A stretch of DNA of 64,000 nucleotides, taken from NCBI GenBank assembly GCA_002021875.1, contig CP018627.1:9796001-9860000 (forward strand), written 5' to 3'. Below are positions 37,334-45,458 of this stretch, one piece after another. Position numbers and translations under genes: made by a program. The stretch comes from Streptomyces hygroscopicus (GTDB lineage Bacteria; Actinomycetota; Actinomycetes; Streptomycetales; Streptomycetaceae). The first letter of the stretch is position 1, and each line of letters begins with the position of its first letter. The notes below the pieces were generated by a model that searched no databases, was not told the DNA's origin, and saw only the letters and a program-made list of their open reading frames with translations.

Positions 37334-38209
37334 TTACTCGGCCGTGCCTTCGGGCGGGAGCTGTGCGGGGTAGGGCTCGCCGAAGTCGGCCGAGCGGCTG
37401 ACCTTCTCCCAGGCGGTCGCCTCGGCAAGTTGGTGCTGGGAGTAGTCCCGCGCCATGGTCGTCGCGTTCACGCCCAGCGGGAGATGGCTCGGAACCTGGT
37501 CGCGGTGGACGGTCCGCACGATGATCTCGGCGGCGCGCTGAGGATCCCCGGCCGCTCCGCCCGCGCTCTGCCGCACCAGCCGGTTCATCGCCCCGACGGT
37601 CTTGTCGTAGGCGTCGGGGATGGGGTGGACCGTCATGGAGGAACCGGCCCAGTCGGTGGCGAAGCCGCTCGGCTCGACGACCATGACGCGCACGCCGAAC
37701 GGTGCGGTCTCCACGGCGAGGACCCGGCTGAAGCCGTCGACCGCGAACTTGGCCGCCTGGTAGGAGGCGATGCCCGGCGATCCGCCGACCCGCCCGCCGA
37801 TCGAGGAGATCTGCACGACGGTGCCGGCTCCCTGCTGGCGCAGGGTCGGGAGCGCGGCCTTGGTGACGTTGTAGACGCCCCAGAAGTTCGTCTCGAACTG
37901 GGCGCGGAAGTCGTCGTCGTCCGATGTCTCGATGGGTGACACATTCGCGTATCCCGCGTTGTTCACGAGCACGTCGATACGCCCGAAGCGGGCGAGCGCC
38001 GCCTCGACGGCCTCCTGCGCCGCCTCTGGACGCGTGACGTCCAGCGCGACGGGATGGACGCGGTCGCCGTACTCGCTGAATGCCTCGGCGAGGGCCTTGG
38101 GGTCGCGGGCGGTGGCCACGACGTGATCACCGGCCTCGACGGCGGCGGTGACCAGGGCGCGGCCGAGGCCGCGGGATGAACCGGTGATGAACCAGACCTG
38201 TTGCTTCAT
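37334..38209 (-). CDS. SDR-family oxidoreductase
   Basis: 291 residues of classical short-chain dehydrogenase: cofactor motif TGSSRGLG near residue 9, NNAG at about 87, ISSIGG with catalytic Ser, and SYQAAKFAV supplying YxxxK. The end is extended relative to the 250-residue norm and resembles the putative SDRs annotated as short-chain oxidoreductases adjacent to TetR genes. Divergent from a TetR gene with 69 bp between; a GCAACGCCGTTGC palindrome is in the gap. Close in type to the SDR at 45459. Substrate unknown. Confidence 0.88.
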   Translation of the reverse strand: MKQQVWFITGSSRGLGRALVTAAVEAGDHVVATARDPKALAEAFSEYGDRVHPVALDVTRPEAAQEAVEAALARFGRIDVLVNNAGYANVSPIETSDDDDFRAQFETNFWGVYNVTKAALPTLRQQGAGTVVQISSIGGRVGGSPGIASYQAAKFAVDGFSRVLAVETAPFGVRVMVVEPSGFATDWAGSSMTVHPIPDAYDKTVGAMNRLVRQSAGGAAGDPQRAAEIIVRTVHRDQVPSHLPLGVNATTMARDYSQHQLAEATAWEKVSRSADFGEPYPAQLPPEGTAE

Positions 38210-38240
38210 GCCGTTAGTACAACACCGTTCTCTTAATAAT

Positions 38241-38253
38241 GCAACGCCGTTGC
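38241..38253. promoter_or_regulatory. TetR operator between SDR and TetR
   Basis: GCAACGCCGTTGC is a perfect 13-bp palindrome with a single central base; a degenerate copy, ACAACACCGTTC, lies 24 bp to the left. Confidence 0.5.
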
Positions 38254-38278
38254 CTTATGAGTTCCTATGATGTGAGGC

Positions 38279-38962
38279 ATGACGACGCCTGCCTTCCAAC
38301 GTGCCCGCAGTACCCAGGCCAAGCAGGCACGGGAAGAGGCGATCCTGGACGCGGCCCGTACGCTCGGCCACCAGCGCGGGGTCCGGGACGTCACCCTCAC
38401 CGACATCGCCGCGGCCGTGGGGATGCACAAGTCGGCCCTGCTTCGCTACTTCGAGACGAGGGAGCAGATCTTCCTGCTGCTCACCGCGGAAGGCTGGCGG
38501 CAGTGGTCCGCCGACCTGCGCGGCGATCTCGAAGGGAGGGCACATGCCACGCCCACGGAGGTTGCCGAGGTCGTCGCCGCCACGCTGGCGGCTCGGCCGA
38601 TGTTCTGCGACCTGCTGGCACAGGCGCCGTTGAACCTTGAGCGCAATGTCTCGATCGACTCGGTGCGCGCCTTCAAACTGGTGACGCTCAAGGAGATCGA
38701 GCTGATCGACGGTGAACTGCGGCGACTGCTCGGACTGACCGAGTCGCAGACCGTCGACCTGGTCGCCGCGGCGACCAGCATGGCCGGGGCCCTGTGGCAG
38801 ATGGCCACCCCCGGCCCGCGCCTGCGGGAGCTCTACGAGACCGACCCCCGGCTCGGCCACGCCGTCGTCGAGGTGGAACCCCGCCTGCGCCGCGTCCTCG
38901 CCGCCTTCCTCACCGGACTCGACGCGGGCCCCTCCACGACGGCCGCGGGCGCCACCCCGTAG
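38279..38962 (+). CDS. TetR-family regulator (divergent from SDR)
   Basis: 227 residues with helix-turn-helix LTDIAAAVGMHKSALLRYFE and a ligand domain rich in Leu/Glu (MFCDLLAQAPLNLERNVS), typical of TetR_C_17-like members. It likely represses the divergent SDR gene and itself through the palindrome at 38241. The stop is 26 bp from the convergent next gene. Confidence 0.88.
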   Translation: MTTPAFQRARSTQAKQAREEAILDAARTLGHQRGVRDVTLTDIAAAVGMHKSALLRYFETREQIFLLLTAEGWRQWSADLRGDLEGRAHATPTEVAEVVAATLAARPMFCDLLAQAPLNLERNVSIDSVRAFKLVTLKEIELIDGELRRLLGLTESQTVDLVAAATSMAGALWQMATPGPRLRELYETDPRLGHAVVEVEPRLRRVLAAFLTGLDAGPSTTAAGATP

Positions 38963-38988
38963 CCATCCCGCGGCTCTTTGCGAGGCGC

Positions 38989-39657
38989 TCAGGCTCCGGG
39001 CCCGAGGGGCCCGTCGCCCCAGCCCCGGCCCCATGCCACCGTCGTGGTGATCCGGGTGACGCTGGGCCTCCGGGGCACCGAACCGAACCCGAAGCGCACA
39101 GGGGGTTCGACGGGCGCCAGCACGCCGAGGTCGGCGCCCTCGAAGACCGCCGACACCGCGTCGATCGGCCTCAGATCCCGCGCGCCGTACCACTCACGGC
39201 GACCGCCCCCGGCGCTGCCGCGAGTCCGCACACCGGACAGCAGCAGGCGGGCGGGGAAGTCCAGCAGCGCGCTCCAGGCCGGACGGCGGGCGAGTGCGCC
39301 GGGCACGGCACGCAGCAGAAGTCCCAGGGGTCCTCGCCGGCCCATGGTGAAGCGCATGTCCAGTGCCCCGGCCGTGACGGTCCAGGTGCCCGCCTCGACG
39401 CTCACGCGGACCGGCACGATGCGCACCGCGTCGAAGGTGTAGGTGAGGGCGATGAAGTCCGCCGTCTCCGGTGTGGGAGCGAGCAGCAGCCGTTCGCCGT
39501 CGGCTCGATCGAGCATCACGTCGCTGAACGGCCCGAACGGCGACCGCTCCCAGTGTCCCAGCACGATGCGCGTCCCGGAGGAGGTGCCTGTGCCCGCGAT
39601 CCATCCGTCGAAGCGCAGCCGCGCGGGGCCGGTGGCCTTGCCGCGTTCTCGGCTCAC
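38989..39657 (-). CDS. Conserved hypothetical protein
   Basis: About 222 residues with no signal peptide or membrane helix that I trust. It has beta-rich stretches (ARLRFDGWIAGTGTSSGTRI, SVEAGTWTVTAGALDMRFTM) and a C-terminal VRFGFGSVPRRPSVTRITTT that look like a small-ligand beta-barrel. I do not recognise the family. The start is uncertain: GTG 39657, ATG 39678 and alternative codons up to 39708 are in frame. Downstream of the GH18 terminator, so separately transcribed. Confidence 0.6.
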   Translation of the reverse strand: MSRERGKATGPARLRFDGWIAGTGTSSGTRIVLGHWERSPFGPFSDVMLDRADGERLLLAPTPETADFIALTYTFDAVRIVPVRVSVEAGTWTVTAGALDMRFTMGRRGPLGLLLRAVPGALARRPAWSALLDFPARLLLSGVRTRGSAGGGRREWYGARDLRPIDAVSAVFEGADLGVLAPVEPPVRFGFGSVPRRPSVTRITTTVAWGRGWGDGPLGPGA

Positions 39658-39721
39658 ACCGGGTGGGTCCCCGCCCATCGCCCGCGGAAACGCGCCTCCC
39701 ACGGACAAGCAGCCCTGAAAC

Positions 39722-39768
39722 CGGTGTGGGGCGCGGGGCCGATCCCGGCGGCCCCGCGCCCCACACCG
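39722..39768 (-). terminator. Strong terminator of the GH18 gene
   Basis: A perfect 20-bp inverted repeat, 39722-39741 against 39749-39768, with a 7-nt loop: the strongest hairpin in the window, 20 bp after the chitinase stop. Confidence 0.85.
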
Positions 39769-39787
39769 TGAGGTGTCCGATACGGCT

Positions 39788-40939
39788 TTAGCCGCCGTAG
39801 TAGGCGTCGAAGTTCTTCGCGAACTCGCCGCCGTTGAAGCTGTCCCAGTTGATCGACCAGGCCATCAGCCCGCGCAGGGCGGGCCAGCTCCCGTGGGGCT
39901 GATAGCCGCCGCAGTCGGTCTTCTTCGTCAGGCAGTTCAGGGTCTTGGTCACTTCACTGGGCTGGGTGTGGCCGTTGCCCGCGTTGGGGCTCGCGGGCAG
40001 ACCGATCGCCACTTGGGACGGGTCCAGCGGCGGGAACACGTTGTTGGTGTCGCCCGCGACGGGGAAGCCGGTGAGCAGCATGTCGGTCATCGCGATGTGG
40101 AAGTCGGCGCTGCCCATGGTGTGGAACTGGTTGTCGAGGCCCATGATCGGCCCGGAGTTGTAGTCCTGGACGTGCAGCAGGGTGAGGTCGTCCCGCAGTG
40201 CGTGAATGACCGGGAGATACGCCCCGGCGCGCGGGTCCTGGCCGCCGAAGGGGCCCGAACCGTAGAACTGGTAGCCCAGCTGCACGAAGAACGTTTCCGG
40301 GGCCATGGTGAGGGTGAAATCGGATCCGTACTTCGCCTTGAGCGACTTCACGGCCGAGATGAGATTGACGATCGCGGGGGTCTTCGGGTTCTTGAAGTCC
40401 GTGTCGCCGTCGTCCAGCGACAGCGAGTGGCCCTCGAAGTCGATGTCCAGGCCGTCCAGTCCGTACCGGTCGATGATCTCCCCGACCGACTGGACGAACT
40501 TGTCACGGGCGGCGGTGGTGGTGAGCTGCACCTGGCCGTTCTGCCCGCCGATGGATATCAGCACCTTCTTGCCCGCGGCCTGCTTGGCCTTGATGGCGGC
40601 CTTGAACTCGTCCTCCGACTCGACGTTCGAGCACTCGGTCTGCGGGCAGAGGCTGAAGCGGATGTCGCCGGAGGTGGTGGAGGTGGGTTCGCCGAAGGCC
40701 AGGTCGATGATGTCCCAGCTGTCGGGGACATCGGCCATTCGGGTGTATCCGGAGCCGTTGGCGAAGCTCGAGTGCAGATAACCCACGAGCGCGTGCTCGG
40801 GGAGTGCCGCCTTCGCGGTGGCGGAGGTGGTACCCGCGTCGGCGGTCGTCGCCGAGACCGTGGCGAGCAGTCCGGCCGTGGCGACAGAGACGCACATGCC
40901 GGTCAGAACCCTCTTGGTCAAGGGGAAACGGAGGCTCAT
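39788..40939 (-). CDS. Secreted GH18 chitinase (ChiC-type catalytic domain)
   Basis: 383 residues from ATG 40939 (AGGAGCGG ribosome site); a 30-residue longer frame lacks one. A signal peptide runs to about residue 35 (cut near TTADAG). The GH18 barrel has ISIGGQNG and the complete active-site motif D162-GLD165-I-D167-F-E169. It is a different subgroup from the two other GH18 genes here, which lack the first Asp. There is no binding module. Upstream are two chitin-type operator boxes with a TTGACA; downstream is a 20-bp terminator hairpin. Chitin is the expected substrate. Confidence 0.93.
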   Translation of the reverse strand: MSLRFPLTKRVLTGMCVSVATAGLLATVSATTADAGTTSATAKAALPEHALVGYLHSSFANGSGYTRMADVPDSWDIIDLAFGEPTSTTSGDIRFSLCPQTECSNVESEDEFKAAIKAKQAAGKKVLISIGGQNGQVQLTTTAARDKFVQSVGEIIDRYGLDGLDIDFEGHSLSLDDGDTDFKNPKTPAIVNLISAVKSLKAKYGSDFTLTMAPETFFVQLGYQFYGSGPFGGQDPRAGAYLPVIHALRDDLTLLHVQDYNSGPIMGLDNQFHTMGSADFHIAMTDMLLTGFPVAGDTNNVFPPLDPSQVAIGLPASPNAGNGHTQPSEVTKTLNCLTKKTDCGGYQPHGSWPALRGLMAWSINWDSFNGGEFAKNFDAYYGG

Positions 40940-41037
40940 GGGGACCGCTCCTTGGTGTGGGGGGAAGGCGGAGCCGAACCGAGGTGGGACGGGATGATCG
41001 GACGGCGTGGGGGGAGGCTGCGCGCCCACGAGAAAAC

Positions 41038-41072
41038 AGGACTAGACCAGTGGGTGTCAATGGTACGGTCCA
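41038..41072 (-). promoter_or_regulatory. Chitinase promoter with two 12-bp operator boxes
   Basis: On the minus strand TGGACCGTACCA (41072-41061) runs directly into TTGACA (41061-41056), and TGGTCTAGTCCT (41049-41038) follows in the spacer. TGGTCTAGTCCT differs from the classic chitinase repeat TGGTCTAGACCT at one base. The two-box layout around -35 matches known Streptomyces chi promoters (family knowledge). The rest of the 307-bp gap 40940-41246 holds nothing I recognise. Confidence 0.65.
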
Positions 41073-41246
41073 ATTTCGAGGTCCCGCACTAGGTCGCCGT
41101 GGTCGGCTCCCGCCCCCGTGAGGCGCCTGGTTGCTCAAGCCCCGCCGCTCCGGCCTCGCCGGTTGGCCTGTTGGCGGGTCGGCAGGGGAACGCCCGACGG
41201 CCGCATGTGGCCGACCGCCGAGGGCGGCGGCTCGCGGCACACGGGA

Positions 41247-41466
41247 CTACTCCAGACGCCACAGGTGGATCGTCTTGTCCTGGAAGCCGAGGGTGGCCAG
41301 GGTGCGGCCGTCGGGGCTGAACGCGAGTTGGGCGATGGACGGGCCTCCGGGGACGGAGATGGTGGCTCGGTGCTTGTGGGTGGCGGCGTCCCACAGGTGC
41401 AGGCCCCTGTAGTCGGCGGTGAGGACGCTCTTGCCGTCCGTGGAGTAGGCCGTCAGCCGAGCCGTT
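41247..41466 (-). pseudogene. WD40-repeat protein, C-terminal remnant
   Basis: About 73 residues encode one and a half propeller blades ending in typical WD40 sequence (LTADYRGLHLWDAATHKHRA, LAFSPDGRTLATLGFQDKTI, HLWRLE stop). The frame runs leftwards from inside the end of the neighbouring 41453-42109 gene and has no start of its own. It is the tail of a lost larger gene, perhaps a WD40-kinase. Confidence 0.65.
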
Positions 41467-42109
41467 CCTCGATCTTCGAGAGCTGCAGCGTGGGCCACTT
41501 CTTCACCATCGCGTCCTCGTCCTCCTTGCTCACCTGGTCGCTCCCGTCCCAGATGATGGCCTCCATGACGACCGTCTCGATCCGGATCGCCAGGACCGTG
41601 ACGCCCGGGGCCTCGAAGGTCCGGCCCGCATCCCCCAGGTCGGACGAGTGCTCATTGGCGGCTGGGATCTTGTCGATCGCGTCGCGGTTGGCGGCCACCA
41701 GTCCGTTCCAGGCTGCCTTCGCCGCGTCCTCGTCGTCGTAGGCGAGGACGTCGGACTTGACCCGGAAGAACACGTTCTCCGACCGCTCGAGCACGACCAT
41801 GCCCACCCCGCGCAGGTGTCGGCACGCCCAATTGTCGCCTTCCTTGCGCCACTTGCGGCACTGCTTGTCCAGGTCGGCGCCGGCCAGCACGGATCTGCCG
41901 TCCTTGTTGCCGGTCGGCACCGAGAGGGATCCGGTGAGCCCGTCGTGCGGGATGAACCCGGGCAGGTCACGCTTGGTCGGCAGCACCGCGTCAACGTCGG
42001 CGGCGTCAAGAGTGGGGGCGGGCCACCACAGATACGCGCCGAAACCGGCCAGCGCCAGCACCAAGGCCGCCACACCGACCAGCACGCCGCGGCGCGTCAT
42101 TCGAACCAT
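41453..42109 (-). CDS. Membrane-anchored protein of unknown function
   Basis: 218 residues from ATG 42109 (an in-frame start 19 codons earlier is possible). After MTRRGVLVG comes one hydrophobic helix (VAALVLALAGFGAYLWW), so a signal anchor or lipoprotein-like secreted domain; no lipobox Cys follows. The outside domain has two Cys (CRKW, WACRHL) that may pair, and Asp/Lys-rich sequence. It resembles small Streptomyces sensor-domain-like proteins; I do not recognise a family. The next remnant overlaps its 3-prime end. Confidence 0.6.
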   Translation of the reverse strand: MVRMTRRGVLVGVAALVLALAGFGAYLWWPAPTLDAADVDAVLPTKRDLPGFIPHDGLTGSLSVPTGNKDGRSVLAGADLDKQCRKWRKEGDNWACRHLRGVGMVVLERSENVFFRVKSDVLAYDDEDAAKAAWNGLVAANRDAIDKIPAANEHSSDLGDAGRTFEAPGVTVLAIRIETVVMEAIIWDGSDQVSKEDEDAMVKKWPTLQLSKIEERLG

Positions 42110-42262
42110 GCCCGCCACCGTATGGACCCCCGTCGGGACCGGTCCCGGGCGCGCTGTTGAGTCCACGCTCCCGTTTGACCTTCACACTGATGTGAGGGCC
42201 TGAGACTCGCAGGGCGCGGCTGGAACGCAGCCGCTGTTCACGTGTTCTGAGGAGGATCAGTC

Positions 42263-43186
42263 ATGGTCTCGATCGATGTCCCCGCCTTCTACCAGGAGTG
42301 GGCGATCCGCAGCGGAGGCGTCTTCGACGCGGTCGCCGGGAAGGGGCCCGACACCCTGGAGGACATCCGGCTCGCCTACCGGACGTTCTTCCAGGACAGC
42401 TTTCCGGCGCCGGACGGGGTGACCTTCGGCCAGGTGAACGCGGGCGGGGTGGCCGCCGAGTATGCGACCCCCGCGGACCCCGTCCCCGGTCGGCACCTGG
42501 TCTATCTGCACGGTGGCGCGTACCTCGTGGGGGATCCGCAGGGCTACCGTGGCCTGGTCGGCACCCTCGTCCGGCGCCTGCGCGCACGCGCTCTGGTGCC
42601 GGACTACCGACTGGCCCCGGAGGCGGTCTTCCCGGCCGCCGTCGATGACGCCGTGGCGGCCTACCGCTGGCTGCTGGAGCAGGAAGTGGCGCCGGAGAAC
42701 GTGGTGTTCGCCGGTGACTCGGCCGGTGGCGCGATGGCGGTCAGCGCCCTGGTCGCGGCCCGTGACCAGGGCCTTCCGATGCCGGCCGCCTCGATCGCCA
42801 TCTCTCCCTGGGCCAACCTGGAACACACCGGGGCCACGATGTTCACCCTGGACGCCGTCGACCCGTCCGTCAGCCGCGAAGGGCTGCGCCGTGCCGCTGA
42901 GGTGGTCCTGGGCAGTGCCCCGCACAACAGCCCGCTGGCCTCCCCGGTCTTCGCCGACACGCGCGGACTGCCACCCGTACTGATCCAGATCGGCGGTCAT
43001 GAGGTCATGCTCAGCGACGCCATCAGGCTGGCCGCCAAACTGGCCGAGGACGCCGTGCCCACCCGACTGGACGTCGCACCGGGGATGGGACACGTATGGC
43101 ATCTCCTCGCCGGTCACCTCCCGGCCGCGGACAAGGCCGTCGCCGATGCCGTCACCTTCGCGGCGGAGCACCTTCCCGTGGCGTGA
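42263..43186 (+). CDS. Alpha/beta hydrolase, hormone-sensitive-lipase-type esterase
   Basis: 307 residues with oxyanion-hole motif HGGAY (83-87), nucleophile S153 in GDSAGG, an Asp in the region after PPVLIQIGGHEVM, and a C-terminal His in GMGHVWHLLA. A GGAGGA ribosome site precedes the ATG. It hydrolyses small acyl esters; the exact substrate is unknown. It sits in isolation between the membrane-anchored gene and RidA. Confidence 0.88.
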   Translation: MVSIDVPAFYQEWAIRSGGVFDAVAGKGPDTLEDIRLAYRTFFQDSFPAPDGVTFGQVNAGGVAAEYATPADPVPGRHLVYLHGGAYLVGDPQGYRGLVGTLVRRLRARALVPDYRLAPEAVFPAAVDDAVAAYRWLLEQEVAPENVVFAGDSAGGAMAVSALVAARDQGLPMPAASIAISPWANLEHTGATMFTLDAVDPSVSREGLRRAAEVVLGSAPHNSPLASPVFADTRGLPPVLIQIGGHEVMLSDAIRLAAKLAEDAVPTRLDVAPGMGHVWHLLAGHLPAADKAVADAVTFAAEHLPVA

Positions 43187-43302
43187 GCGCCACTTCGCGG
43201 TAGGCGGCCGATTCGGTGGCGTGCTCGTCGCCCTTCTCATGGACGCCCTGACCAAGGGATATCGGGAGCGGGCGGTGCCGGGCCCGTGATAGGGCTGCAC
43301 CT

Positions 43303-43701
43303 ATGAGTGAGTTGATCAGGATCCCCGCCCCGGACGGGGTCGCGCCCGCCGCCCAGTACTCCCATGTCGTCAAGGGCACCGGGCACTTCGTGGCCGTCTC
43401 CGGCCAGCTCGCGCTGGACGAGGCGGGCAGCATCGTCGGCGAGGGAGACCCGGCGGCCCAGGCCCGCCAGGTCTTCGAGAACCTGCGACGCTGCCTCGGC
43501 GCCGCCGGTGCCACGTTCGACGACGTGATCAAACTGACCTACTTCGTCACGGACATGGCCCACATGCCCGCCATCCGCGAGGCCCGCGCCCTCCACATCC
43601 CCGACGACCGGCTGCCGGCCGCCTCGGCGGTGCAGGTCGTCTCGCTGGTGCGACCGGAGTTCCTCATGGAGATCGAGGCACTCGCGGTGGTGGCCGAGTG
43701 A
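43303..43701 (+). CDS. RidA-family reactive enamine/imine deaminase
   Basis: 132 residues of full-length RidA/YjgF fold. Typical opening DGVAPAAQYSHVVKGTGHFV, then VSGQLALDEAG, QVFENLRRCL and final VVSLVRPEFLMEIEALAVV. The catalytic Arg of classical RidA (IRDRI-like) is not obvious near the end; members without it have other roles. Confidence 0.85.
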   Translation: MSELIRIPAPDGVAPAAQYSHVVKGTGHFVAVSGQLALDEAGSIVGEGDPAAQARQVFENLRRCLGAAGATFDDVIKLTYFVTDMAHMPAIREARALHIPDDRLPAASAVQVVSLVRPEFLMEIEALAVVAE

Positions 43702-43720
43702 CCGGATGACTCCGGATGAC

Positions 43721-44342
43721 TTACGACGCGTCGGCGAGCCGGTGCCGGAGGTGGTCGTAGGCCCAGGTGGCGAGGGTGGTCGGGGTGGTGGTCCGGAGGC
43801 TACGGCGCTGTTCGGGTACGAAGTCTTCGCGCAGGCCCGTCGACATTCCGATCACGGCCTCGACCAGGCTCTCGGTCATCCCCGCCTGGTGGAGCTGGGT
43901 GCGCATGGCGTCGTCCGTGATCTGTTCGACGCCGATCCGCCGACCGGTGGCAGCGGTAAGGATGTCGCTGAGCCAGGCCGTCGATCTCACCGGCACCATG
44001 ACGTTTCTCGGCGCCTACGCTGCTTTGGAAGACGACGCGGCCGATCCGGTTCTCGGTGACGGCGCGAACCACGCTCCTGGTGGCGCGGTCGTATTCGGCG
44101 AGCGGATCCCCGCTGCCGCTGGCCGGGTTCACCCAGAACAGCGCGTCGAGATCGGCGGTCGCCGCCACCACCGCATCGGCGTCGTACTGGTCGACCGGCA
44201 CGGCATCCACCGCGTTCCGCACCTCCGGCGCCAGCCGGGCGGGGTCGCGCGGCAAGACGCGCGGCCGGACCCCGGCGCGGACCAGTGTGGCGACGACGTG
44301 GCGGCCGACGTTTCCGGTCGGGGTGGTGACAGCGATGCTCAT
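43721..44342 (-). pseudogene. NmrA-like NAD(P)-binding protein broken by an internal deletion
   Basis: The N-terminal part in one frame starts MSIAVTTPTGNVGRHVVATL and runs through VVFQSSVGAEKRHGAGEID; the C-terminal part in another frame has LSDILTAATGRRIGVEQITD to the TGA at 43721. The middle, about 70-100 residues including the substrate-binding part, is absent, and the two frames join near 43968 at GGCCTGGCTCAGCG. Both ends are well preserved, so the deletion is young. Confidence 0.75.
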
Positions 44343-44620
44343 CGTTTCTCCCTCTCAGCTCTCAGCGGTGGCTCGACTGCAGGTGTAGGAGCCAATGCGG
44401 CCGGAACCTGTCCTCCTTCCCGGGAAGGCTGGGTGGACCGTCACCGATCTCGCTCGCTGACGTGGACTCACGACGGATAGTGGTCCCAAGGTCTGACTCC
44501 CGCCTTCGCCCATGCGCCCCGAGACGTACGCCGTCGCGTTCTCCGGATGGATGTGACCGTGGGATGGTGCGTGGCAATCTCCGGGGTGTCGGACCAAGCG
44601 CGCACACGGGAGCCGCCGTC

Positions 44621-45154
44621 ATGTCCATCAGCGCGTCGCCGCCCCTCGCCTCGCACCTCATGACCGCTGCGCCCGTCCCCTCGTGGGCCAGGCGCGTGGC
44701 GGCCGCGGCCTTATGGGCCTCCGCGCCGTCCGCGCTCTGGCGGCTCGCCGTGGTGCTCGGCGTCCCGCTGGGGCTCGCCGACTCCGAGTACGACGCGATG
44801 CTCATCCCCGGTTGGGGGTATCTCGCCGTGCCGTTGCTGTCCGCGTTCCAGGAGGCCCTGTGCTTCCTGACGCTGGGGCTGGTGCGGGCATGGGGCGAGG
44901 TGTGGCCGCGCTGGATCCCGGGGCTGCGAGGCCGCCGCATCCCCGTATACGCCGCGGTGGTGCCCGCGGCGCTGGGCGCACTCGCCTGCACGATCTACGG
45001 TGTGCTGTTCACGTGGACCACGCTGCACGCCGACATGGAGATCACGCGGTGGGGGGAGTGGCTGATGAACGTCTGTTACGTGCCGTTGGTGGCGTGGGGG
45101 CCGCTGCTGGCCGTCGTCACCGTGCACTACTACCGGCGGCGCACACACGGCTGA
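44621..45154 (+). CDS. Small integral membrane protein with a TTA codon
   Basis: 177 residues from ATG 44621 (GGGAG in front). Four membrane helices can be seen: ALWRLAVVLGVPLGLA, YLAVPLLSAFQEALCFLTLG, IPVYAAVVPAALGALACTIY and YVPLVAWGPLLAVVTVHYY. It resembles a family of small Streptomyces membrane proteins of unknown function. Leu31 is coded TTA at 44711-44713, the rare codon read by bldA tRNA, so production may be limited to late development. Confidence 0.7.
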   Translation: MSISASPPLASHLMTAAPVPSWARRVAAAALWASAPSALWRLAVVLGVPLGLADSEYDAMLIPGWGYLAVPLLSAFQEALCFLTLGLVRAWGEVWPRWIPGLRGRRIPVYAAVVPAALGALACTIYGVLFTWTTLHADMEITRWGEWLMNVCYVPLVAWGPLLAVVTVHYYRRRTHG

Positions 45155-45194
45155 GTCGCGTGTGCTCGACCACTTCGGCTCACCCGATCCACCA

Positions 45195-45297
45195 CCTTGA
45201 CGACTGCTCCGCAGGGAGTGTCGCCATGCCATAGCGGTCAGCCGTTGGGCGCGGGAGGGATGTTCAGGCGGTTGAGGACTCTGCGGATGGTGGATAT
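45195..45297 (-). pseudogene. Integrase/IS transposase scar
   Basis: The minus strand reads STIRRVLNRLNIPPAPN in one frame and TAMAWRHSLRSS in another. Together they match the HTH-to-DDE junction of IS481-like integrases (TIRRVLKRLRIPPAP, then TSWRQFLRTQA). Stops and a frameshift make it a short dead fragment. The rest of the 304-bp gap 45155-45458 shows nothing else. Confidence 0.45.
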
Positions 45298-45458
45298 TCA
45301 TAGTGACGCGCGCGCCCGACTACTGGCGGCCGGGACCGCCGATTGGGAGTGGTCATGAAAGACGCCACACCACCGCCCCATCAGCCCTGCACGGAAGGTA
45401 TGCCCGTCGGAGCCTGGGTGCCCCGTGAGGAGTCGGTCGCCGCTCGGCACCCGCGGAG

